Source of the DNA: Paragordius varius
Lineage: Eukaryota > Nematomorpha
Assembly: GCA_964247055.1 (NCBI GenBank)
Contig: OZ176053.1
Location: forward strand, 5,890,001 to 5,954,000
Length of the DNA: 64,000 bases
Direction: 5' to 3'
A model generated the notes under the pieces. It saw only the letters and a list, made by a program, of their open reading frames with translations, was not told where the DNA came from and ran no database searches. Below, one piece after another: positions 28,201 to 40,200 of the stretch; position 1 is the first letter of the stretch; each line of letters opens with the position of its first letter. A program made the translations under genes and the position numbers.

Positions 28201-31200
28201 AAAAAAAACATACTTGCTTGCACACAATCAAATATGTCCACACCCAATAATATGTCTGTTCATAATATAGAATGCGGACAATGTTGAAAGCAGTGGCGTA
28301 CCGAGGGGGCAAGGGGGTTCATGGTCCGGGCGCGGTTATTTAGGGGCGCCCAAATGTTTTTATTTAAATTTGAATAATGCAAAAATAATAACAACTTTTA
28401 AGTAAGATTTTTTAGCAATGTATGTAATAATCCCTAAAATAACATAAAAATTATATAAATGAGATAAAGAACAAACATTATGCAAAAACAACTTTCATGT
28501 AGGTATTCCCTTCAAAATGTGCAATAATTTTCGCTTCAAAAACGTTTTTTTATCACGCACATATTGTTAATTCTTTAATTGACTTTAATTAAATTATTTT
28601 AACTTCTCTCTCTGTTCAAAACCTTATCTCTTATTCTTATAATTTAATTGCCTTTTTATTTTAAAATATTCAATTTCAAAACCCAATTTAATATAGTTAA
28701 ATCCCCAAGATCGTTCCCTCTCTAACAAGGTAGGTTTTTATTATTAATATAGCCTTGTATTTTTTATAAATACTTTCATTTTTATCGTATATCAATGTTT
28801 AAACTTAGCGGTTACGCAAATAGGAAACGAAAAATCCAGGACGAGAATAAAACAAACAAAATGCGAATGAGTATGAAATCTTATTTCGCCTTTTTAAAAT
28901 TTACTAATAATAATGTTCCCCTAATATCTATCAACTTCGCACAGAAATGATTATTTCTGGATCTCAAAAGTTTCAAAATATTGAAACAAAAAATCATCGC
29001 CCAAACCCCAAATCTTGGATTTTCGACGTGGTTTAAAAGAAGGATTTGAAGTTGAGCTTGGCTTTTATATTCACCAAAGAACAGATCTGCTTATTGTTAT
29101 TGTTGTGAACTTTTTGATCTCTAATTCTTTAACATCATCTTTTATAAATAGGCATGATTTTAATAAATGTGGGAAAAAATAAATTAATCCATCATGAAAA
29201 TAGCCTCAATCATCGGAAAGCATTTACTACTTGGAAAGAGGTAGAAAAAAATAAATAAAACAGGAAATGATTCTGCTCTAAAGCTAACACACAATCGGAA
29301 AAGAATCGATAGCGAAATATGTTACATTGAATATTGGCCTGCATGAAATTTCTAATCATTCAAAATGTCCCTTTTTGAGAACATGTTAAAAGTTTAATGT
29401 ATCTAGATGACTCAGCACCAAATCCTGGAAATGTTTTGTGTTTCTAAAACTTGTAGCTCAGTTTGACCCAATAATGGGAGAACACATGAGAAACATTTTC
29501 CTAACACTTTATCCTATGTTTAACCCAAAATCCAAACGAGTTTATACATCTTTAAAATTCAAGAGTTAAGTTAAATTGATTGATGACATAAAATAAAGTA
29601 AATATTATGGACTTATATTTGATTTAACACCAGATAGTTGCCATAAAAGAATCCTCTTTGGGTTTTTCAGTTATTTAACAAAGATGCAATGCCAATTAAA
29701 AAAAAGGAAATTTTATGGATAATATTCAGTTATCAAATTGTAGATCTCAATGCTATAATAATGCAGCTGTGATGTATGGTCACATTTTAGGCGTTCAACA
29801 AAGAATTCTGGAAAATAAAAGAACAATATTTGTCAACTGAGACAATTATTCCTTGAATTTAGTAGGATTCACGGTACCAAAACATAATGTTATTGTTGTG
29901 ACCTGTTTCGGAATAATTCAAAATATCTATCTTATTTTACGTTCAACTATCAGATGGGACCTATTAAAAATTAAACTAAGAAAATTGCTAAGCGTGATTT
30001 TGAAAACCGATAGAGTGCTAAAATTCAAGCAGTTAGTGCCTGAGAAATAGATGATTTGATAGTGCTATTAGAAGATTTAAGTAAAAATACTTCAAAAACT
30101 AGTGAAACAAAAAGTGAGGCATCCGTTTTACTTCACAGTGTTTTAAATTCTATTTTTTTAACATTAATTTTTTACTGGCATCATATAGGTTCAACATAGA
30201 TTGCAAGATCAAAAAATTAATTTTAATGACGCATTTAAATACGTTTGTATTTTTTTTACTAAATTGTTTTATTGGCTTTCAAAGAGAGGGAAAGGGGCGC
30301 CATGGAGTTTTATGCCCCAGGTGCCGCAAACGCTCGGTACGCCACTGTTTATAAGATACCAAATTTATAGCGCACTTGGTTTAAAAAATTTTTAATTCCA
30401 ATTTTTCATAGTTAGTCCAATGGTTATGCATCAAATCCTTATCGTGCGCACTATTGCCGTTTTTACCTCTTTAAAATTGGTTTTGTGCAATACTTTTTGT
30501 ATGCAGAAGAAATAAGACTGTTAAACAAGTTTTTCAAGAAACTAGTTAATTCGCAAAATCTAGATGTGTTTAAGTAGGAAAAACTTTTATACAGTTGAAC
30601 CAAAAAAGAATTAATGATTTTTATGCCGATAAATAATAGTTCGACCATGTCAGGCCCATTAGAAGGGGCTGGAAAACGTGGAAGGTCTAAGCTACGATAT
30701 TTAGAACAGATTAAAAAAATTACAGCACATTCAATCCATCAAATCGCACAGATATCTCAGAACGCTATGGTCTAACTCTAAGCTGTCTCAACTACCCGAG
30801 AATTTCTATCCATATTAAGGGATATATAAATCATCCTGGAATATATTGTCAAATGTTTTTAGTTTTAAAGGTGGTTTGACTGTGTTTTAAATTTTGCGCA
30901 TAATGATGGCATAATTCCCATCCTAAACTTAAAATTGTCAAAGTAATTATCTTTATTTTAATTTTAATATAATTTAAAAAACTATGTTATTCTTAGGAAA
31001 TTATTTATTTAAGTTTTTAAAAAAACGAATCCAAAGTCATCCGTTGCAATTGCGCTTGGAAGCGTTTGAAATCGAAATTAATTACACTTTGTTAGCACAA
31101 TATTATTAAAGCTAAAACTATCGAAGCAGATAACAAATTTATAATTAACATTTAGAATGCAAATTGAATTAAAAAACAATAAATCAAAGATTGAAATGCT

Positions 31201-34200
31201 TATGAGGCTAATATTTCGGGTATATATGACTTTTTTGCTATTTCAAATAAACGGGTGTTTATCGCGATATAAGTATGGCGACATACAAAATATTCTTTTT
31301 ATATATTATTATTTTATTATTAGCAAATGTTTTATAATTCAGCTTTTTCCAGAAACTTAATATTAACCACAATGTATGCCCTAAATTTGCCACCCTTAAA
31401 ATATAATCTTTTCCAAACAAATTCCTACAATAAACTTATAAAATTTTGATCCATAAATATCATCGGCATATATTAATAGTTTTTATCTCATAATCTCGGC
31501 ATTTTGAGTTTATTTCAATAAAACTCTCCCATTTCAAAGAGGGGTAAAAATTTGACATTTTCGGAGCTTAGGGCTAAAATTTATATTTTATGGTAAATTT
31601 GAAATTATTTAAAAATATTGCTTCGTTTATGATATACTATGATTTTAGGATAAAATATTTGGTTATCACCAAAAAATATTTAGCACAATTTGCGCAATTT
31701 AATATTGATATTTCTTAAATCACTCGTATGGCGCTAAACCAAAAGTATTATGAGAATACTGATGCATTTTTTTCAAACATAATATATTACATCAGTTATG
31801 GCCCCCGACTTTTTGCAACTGTGCATTTTTTTTAAATTAAGCAAATATTAAATCATAAGATATTCTCTTACGGTTTCTCTGTTTCACAATATTTTTTATT
31901 TCATCAAATATATCTTTTTTAGTGCACTTCCTTGTTTTTTAAAGTCACTTCAATCTACTTATGACCTTAATTATAAGCTGCCTTAGGACCAAACTCAGGG
32001 GAATTAATTTAATCCTAATTAGTAGATTTAACAAAAAATTTGTAATTATTTTAGTCAAAATTATTTAGGTTATATCCATTGTTAGATAAAAAACCAAATG
32101 CATCACCCATTCAACGCCCATATATATGTACACTCTAAATCAATATAAGTTTACAATCTCTTTTCTGGACAATTCCCAAATGTCCGGTGCATTAGGATAT
32201 TAAGAATGCTTAAAAAAGGGCATTTCTTATTATAGGTTACTAATTCAATTACATAATTGAATAAAGATGATTTTGTAAAAACCTTCAATTGATATTTCTT
32301 GATTATTTTGATTCTCCGTTTCTAATCCATTTTGAGCCATTTGAGTTATTGATGTTGTGTTGCAATCTTTATTTTTAGTCATTTTTGTTATTCGCCTAGT
32401 TCTTGGGATAGTTAAAGTTTTGTAACGCATGTTTTCATTTGATTCTATCAAATATAATATATTATTTGATAATATCTGATGTGAAAATTGAAAAATTGTT
32501 GTAAAATAATTGAATTAACCAATTTTGCGCGCCAAAGGCATTAGTAGATCTATTAAGAAAACCATATCACAAACAAAATCTTATTTTATTTGTTTTTTGT
32601 TTAATCGAAACCTTCTCTAAATTTAAATTTTAGAGATTCAGTTTGTCTTTTTCTTTATATTACATTTATTTCCTTAAACAAATCCCCTATTTGGAGAAAA
32701 TGGAGAAAATGGAGAATTAAACATATTGGTTATCTTTCTTTTACCTCATGAAACGAATTAGTCATTAAACATCTAACAGTCAACAACCACTTCTCCTAAA
32801 TTATTTAATTTTTAGATTTAAAATTTATTTATATCGTTTATATTTCAACTCGAAACCCCGGGCCAATGAAGTTTATTATTTAATAATTACCAAAGCGAGT
32901 GGTCCCAATTTTAATCCATACTTTTATATTTTAATAAAAATAATTTATAAATTTAGAAAACTTTAATTTTGAGAAAAAAGTTCCGAATCGAATTGGTGCC
33001 ATTTTTATTTCAATTTTTTTGAAAAAATATAGTGCTTTAAATCTACGGTTTAATATTTAGTTAATCTTTAATAAAACATTAATCAATAAATTAGTCAAAA
33101 AAACGGATGAAATTTTTATTATAGATTAAAGGCTGGTTAATTGTTGACCCACAGGTTAAAAAATGTCAAATATTTTGGTAATTTTTCCAATATATTGGTG
33201 TATGAATGTTGTAGTTGTCGTTGTTGCTAAGGTCGATTCCGACTAACTGCAACATTGAAAATATAACTTCTCCAATTGCGAATACAAGATCTGGCATTTA
33301 ATTCGGATAATGTTTGGTTGGTTTCTTTGAGGATGTTATCCATCCAACGAGTTCGTCCTTTCCCTCTTTTTCGAGCACCACTCACTTTTCCTAGCATCAG
33401 TGATTTTTCAAGTGAGTTGGCTTTCATAATGTGGCCAAAAAAGGATAGTTTTTGCCGTATTAGGCTGCACAGTAGTGACATTTTCGGATTAATTTTATTT
33501 AAAATAGTGGCGTTAGGAATTTTTGTCCATTTTATTTGGAGAAGTTTCCTCTAAACCCATAATTCGAAAGAATTTATTAGTCGTTCGTCATATTTTTTTA
33601 GCGTCCACCTTCCCCCTCATATAGGAATGTGGGGAAAACTGTAGCCTTGATTAATCTAATTTTGGTTTTTAGCTTGATGCCATGTGACGTTCAAATCTTG
33701 TTTTATTTGATTGTATCTGCTTTTGCAATGGCAATTCTTCGTTTTATTTCTGGAGTAGAGTTGTGCAAAGCAAATTCAAAACTATATTTTTACAAGTCTG
33801 ACGCCAATTGGTAACGAAGGACACATAATTCGTATTCAAGTGTTAAATGCGTTGACAAAAGTTAAATGACAATGAACAGCTTCCGTGGAGCTAACATTGG
33901 AAATTTTTAACAACTAAATTTATCAATTTTATGTTTGATTTATAAGTTTATTAAGATTTTGACAGCGGTATCAAATGTGTAATTAAAAAAATATTCCCTA
34001 ATTTTAATATAGGTATAATGCAAAAACAGATAAAACCCTAGCAATGCTGGAATCAAATCCATCATAATGTTATTTGCATATTATAATGGCCAAAGAAAAA
34101 ATATTTAATTAAAATGGCCAGCTTCAAAACGCTGATAGCAAACATTCAACAATAGCAGTATTTATATTTTTAATATAATAATGTGTGAAAAAAATAGGGT

Positions 34201-37200
34201 TCAAATAATATATCTTTATAAATCATATAACAATCGATCGCTAAAAGTTTCTGCATAATTAATATCGTTATGATAGATGCAGTTGAAATACTAGAAAAAA
34301 AGATAATTCAATTTTATTACTGAGGTGACAAAATAATCTTTCACACATGTAGTATCATAAAACTAGAACTTTTAGGGAGTGCATTAAAAAATTGATGATA
34401 ACCTAGACAAAAAGGTATTGAAAGCCACTGCCCTCTTGTGTAAAAAAAATACGATCTTTGAATAATTTTTCTTAGTTTGCGTACTGATTTTGTTGTATCC
34501 ATAAATAATATATTAAAACAACTTAAAAGACCAAATATGCCGAAACCGTTATATTTAAAGTGCGTGATTGTTCAAAACAAAAACAGCAATGGAGCTATAA
34601 TTGACCATTTTAATATTTTATTTGGCTAAAGTAACATATCTGCGAGATTTTTCGTATTTATAAGTTACATTTTTGTAAATTGCGGAAAAAAATACGGTAT
34701 CATGTTAATTAAAATCTTTTTAGCTAATTTAAAATCGAAATGGCCAATAATAGCTCTCCTTATTATATATGCACTTATTTTTATAAATAAATAACCGTAT
34801 AAATTAAGATATAGTTACCACAGGAGGAATAAAAAAGATACATTTTGGGATATTTGTGAATAACAGTAAAATATTAATGTTAATTTAATAAAAAAAATGA
34901 AATTTTAAATAAAAATATTATTCATGTGATGTAATGTAAGGTAGGGGAGGGCCAGTCAAGCATTACTAATGATTACTTTATCATTTTTGTTAAATATTAT
35001 ATTTTAAGCACATATGTTCCAAATTAAAAAAATTAAATTTTATTTTTTTGCGATAATATTTATTATACATTTTTTTGCATTGTATAGAAGGGAAAGTGGT
35101 GAAATTTTAGTGTAAAATATTAGATAAACGGATGATAAAATGTAAATGATAAACACCTAACTAAAAATTTAGGGATATTGAACTAACTAATGGTTTTAAT
35201 TTACTAATTTAAAAAGTTTGGTTAAATGAAAATAATGGATTCATCAAATTACATTGTAAAAGTTATATTTAGTATTTATTAAAACACTTTATACCAAGTA
35301 ATAATGGTTTACTCTAAACTTCCTGGCCACACCTTAATATTGACTGATATATAGAGGAGCAATTTAGATTGTCTGAAATTTTTAACGATTTTTTTTTATA
35401 TTTTAAACCATAATTCATTTAAATACTTTTGTGGAATATGTTTTGTTAAATCTTCATAATATTTGGTTTAAATAAATATTTGTTAGTATTTAATGATAAA
35501 AAACATGGCAAAATTTTAGAAACCGGAATTGAACTATACGCTCAATCAAGGTTAACTTTATTTATCGCTATTTTAATTGAATACTCTTTAGATAAATTTT
35601 TTCTTAAAGTATCCTACAAAATATGACTTTTTTAACTTGTTATGTTTTTGACGCTGTTAAAAATAGTGTGATTACAATCAGAACTCATCGATAGAACACA
35701 ATAGAACTGCCACGAATCTTTTTTGTCTAAAAATATTTGGAACCAAAACGGTTACCATTTCAACATAATTGAAATGATATTATCCCCAGATTTTTGGTTT
35801 TCATATTCAAAATCATTCGATTATAATTTAAAGATTTTTATGGGTATGTTTAAGTTTTATTGCGCAAACGAGAAAAATAAAATAATTTTTGATGCCAACA
35901 ATTTCACATATTTTTAGTTGTTTAGAAATGTATTCACCATTAGCAGTAGACACTATGAATTTTTAAATATCGCTTGAGCCTTTACCTTGAATAAACATCG
36001 ATAAAATTAAAAAGTTTAAACATTTTGGTTTTGAGGTGAGTCATGAGTTATTTTGGTTATAATTCTTTACTAAATTGCAAAAAAATCATATTAAAATAGG
36101 AGTTTTGTTGAATGTATACAACAACTTTACTTTCATGCCAGTTATAGACTTCTCAGGCCGAAATACTTAGTAAACTGTATAAGATGGGTAATTTTTAATT
36201 AAAACGTTTTTTAAACGATACGATATGGATTAAGTATCTGCCCCTTGTCAAATATTCATTCTTTAAGATTCAGTAAATAGTTTTCGCCCTGTTCCAATGC
36301 TCAAATTAAAATTAGGATGGACATGTTTTTTATGTCGATCGATATAGACAAAAGTTTTGAAAACTGATTTTATTGATAATATTGGTTTTCCATTATCATT
36401 TTATGATTAAAACACCTTACACTTCTATTAACACTTTTACAATTAGTTTGATACAACTAAATAAATAATTCGCTAATTGCCGTTTAATATTTTTTTAAAT
36501 TGATAATTTACCAACAAAACTTACGTTTTCGCAAAAATATTTTTGAAAACATGCCATTATTCTTTGGGATCTTGTTAACATTTAACGGGAATATAAAACA
36601 GTATAAATAGAACAAATGGTGTCTTTAGTCACATGAAATTAAAAAAATGATTATTGGCAATCATAAAAAACGCCAAATCTTTTAACAAAAGAATAGATTT
36701 GAGTTATTAACACCTTTCCATCTTAAACATGCATGTAAATGATATAGATAGTCGATAAAATCTATGACATCAAATATACTCTGAATAATTACTTTTCTAC
36801 GAATCCGAAAAATTCTAAATAATAAAAATTGGATAAAAAACTACTTATAATTATCACTTAAATTACCTTTTGTCAATGGAGTCTCTCCGTCTGCCGCATG
36901 TGCTTTCATTTCGATTTCCCCATCTATGACAATTTCATTTATTCCACCGAGTTTATCATTTACCATAGTATGGTCCAATTTGAGATCTATTTTTTCTTGT
37001 CCTATGTTTTGATTAGGAGAGACCAGTTTGGAAGGCGGTTGTACCCTAAATGTTGCAGAATTTTGTAGCTTTTTGTTAGGATACTGACTACTGTTCATAA
37101 GCTTGATTTTTATATTTGGACCATTACCTTTGACGACGTATTTCCTAGCTTTACCTTCGTCCATTGCACTAATATTATTGGTACTTTCATTTATTTGAGT

Positions 37201-40200
37201 ATTCATAGTTCCTTTTAAATTATCATTTGTAACGGCAAAATTTTGAGGTTTCCTCAATTTGGAAGCAGTTAAACTGGACTGGATCATACCAGTTTGATTA
37301 TTATAGTTGTTTGGATTTGATATTGACTGGCTTGTAATTCTATGATATATTTGTCGAATTGTTTTATAAGAAAAATTTAATTTCTTATCGCTACGTAAGA
37401 TAATAATCAATAAATTTATGGGACCTGTTTTTATGGATGCAGTTATAATTGCAAAAGACCGCATATCAAACAACCGTCAGAAAACGTGAATATAAAATAT
37501 TAAGTATTTCTTAAATTAAATTGTATGTAAATTTGTCATAGAATTTTGTTATCAACATTACTAATAGCAATTTAATTGGTTAAAATTATTTTTTTGGATT
37601 AGTTAATTTTTAGCTTTCCCGTTTAATTATTATTATGAGTTAACCCATTACTACTAAGCAACAATTGTTTTAAGTAAACAATTTGAATTGAAACGTGAGT
37701 AATAACTAATAATAATTCAGACCTATTAAATAATATAGCCCAATCCGTCTGTCTCAACTATATGTTTTTTGTTCCATTTCAAATCAATTTAAATACTAAC
37801 GATGGGATGTTATTAACACTGTGACACAACAAAAATCTGGATATTTTAAACCAAGACTTAATTTGATTAGTTATATTTAGATGGTTTTCGCGTCTAATAA
37901 AAGGTTATTATGGCAATAATTTCAAAAATAGCTAAAATCATTGTAATTTACATCTCCGCTTAAAGGTATTGCAACCGAAAATTCATTATAAAACATATAT
38001 AAATGATATATAAAAACCAATTTTTAACGACGCGATGAACTAGCACCAATTTAAAAATTCTTGGCATTCAAATTTAATGGTAGGACAATTTGTGACGTTA
38101 ATAATAATTTAATAAATGAGGTGGAATACGAATTAATTAAAATATGGTACTGTGCTATACAATGTATTCAGCGGCAACGAGAATGAAGTTTTTTATAAGA
38201 TTCCCAAATATTTTTGAGTTTGGACTATAAATGTAATATTTATATAATTTTATAAAATTTGATAATCGGATATTTATTTTATACGATTTTTATAACAGCC
38301 TTTTTGCTAAATTATTATGACAGGGTAACAAATTTCCAAGGTTAAAACTTGAAGAAATATATGAAAAGAAAGTAATTTACAATATAATTCTTACAATTGA
38401 AATTTGGTTTCTACGATCTAAAATTATTTAACTAAATTGGGCTAAATTGACGATTTTTTGATTTTGATTAATGTGAAATTGATAGAATTTTTTGAGCCCG
38501 ATATGTCATCTCAAAATATAACCGTGTAAATCCTACCTTAACTGCTCATCAATGAAATCATTTTAAATTTTATCCTTGATCTAACCGCCAATTATGTCGG
38601 GTTTTTTATATTTCTATGTTTTTTTATTCAAAATACCGTTAGTTCTACGCATGTTAATATCTATTCGTTAATATTTTTTGGATTTATGAGTTTTTTTAAA
38701 TTTTAATTCAAATACTAAAAAGAGAGCTAATTTTAAATTAAGCCCATAATTTATCTAAAATTAGCTGTGTCTTTGGTAAGCCATGTCTTTGAAATGCAAT
38801 TATTTTTTTATATTTTAATTATGTTTAAATTTTAATACCTAATTATACATTACCATGGACACCTCAAAGGGGCATTCAACAGCCATCCAAAATAATTGAG
38901 AAACAATTTATAATTAAAAATAATGCCACTTAGAAAAATGAAATTGCTATATATCAAATAAATTAAAACTTAATTTTTTTATATTTAACAAACTAGCGAA
39001 AATACGTATGATAGTATTTGGATTGTGTTCGTAAATTCTTTTAGCTAAAGTTGGAAATATAATGTAAATCCCATATTTTTCAAAGGTGGCTCGCTGATTT
39101 TTTGTGTCGAAAATGTGGCCCGCGAAGCCATTTATCTTGGACACCGCTGTTTCACACTATATAAATTTACTTGTGATTTAATACATTTGTTTTTGTTTAA
39201 AAAAATTATTTTCAGATTATCCAATCTAGTTGGTCAATAACGCTTTAATAATATTTAAACTTTTAATTTATCATATTAGGTGATGTATTTAAATAAATCT
39301 CTTTTAATATATTTAATCAAAACGAGGAGGCCTATAACATTAAAAATACCGTAAAGATTTGAAATACTTAATTATCTTTTTTAATAACAATTTGGAAAAA
39401 TACGGGCAAGTGTCAAACCTGGCCTATAAAAATATTTGCCCGAATCGTAAGTTTTAGCTCAAAAAATACCTAATTAGTGTTATGGGTGAATTTAAAATGT
39501 TTTAGGGTAAATTAAAAAATGTTAATATTAGTATATAGACTATCTATAGAAAAATTTCAATTTGCAATTGAAACCGCCTTTTTCAAAAATAAACTAAATG
39601 AAAATTCTGAAAAAACGATCTAAAATCTGTTTCATGAAACGGAAGTTTAAAATGTTTTCCCAATATATATTTCTAAAATTATTCACTATTTTGTAAAATT
39701 TTTCATACAACTCAAACCTTACAGAGACAAAAAAATAAGGACTGTAAAAAGTTAACTAAACAATACTTGAGATTTTTATCGTTTTCCATATCCATCACAT
39801 GAGGTGCATCGGTGTTTTGTGGTGTTTGATCGTAGGATTTTGTATTACGATCCGCAATTCTTACTTTATCATACCGCGAAAGATTAAATAACAGTCCCAA
39901 AATGGATTTGAGATTACCATCGAAGATATCTACAATATAATTAATAAAAAATCTACAACGCTAAAGTAAAATTAACTCATTTTGTATAATGTTTAATAAT
40001 TAATAATATAAAGTATGCCTTTGGGAATAATCGCATAGCTTCTTGAAATGCAATCCAAATTTAAGACATAAAATTAATTAAAAACATCCGTTTGTAATTT
40101 GCATAATTAAAATTAATTTGATAAAAATGATATAATTTATATTTGATAAAATTATATCTCTTTTATTGATAAAAAAAATAAGTTATCCGCAACTATAAGT

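Noticed and set aside
33276-33554. 92-aa plus-strand frame
   Set aside because: Antisense of the RTE LINE fragment.
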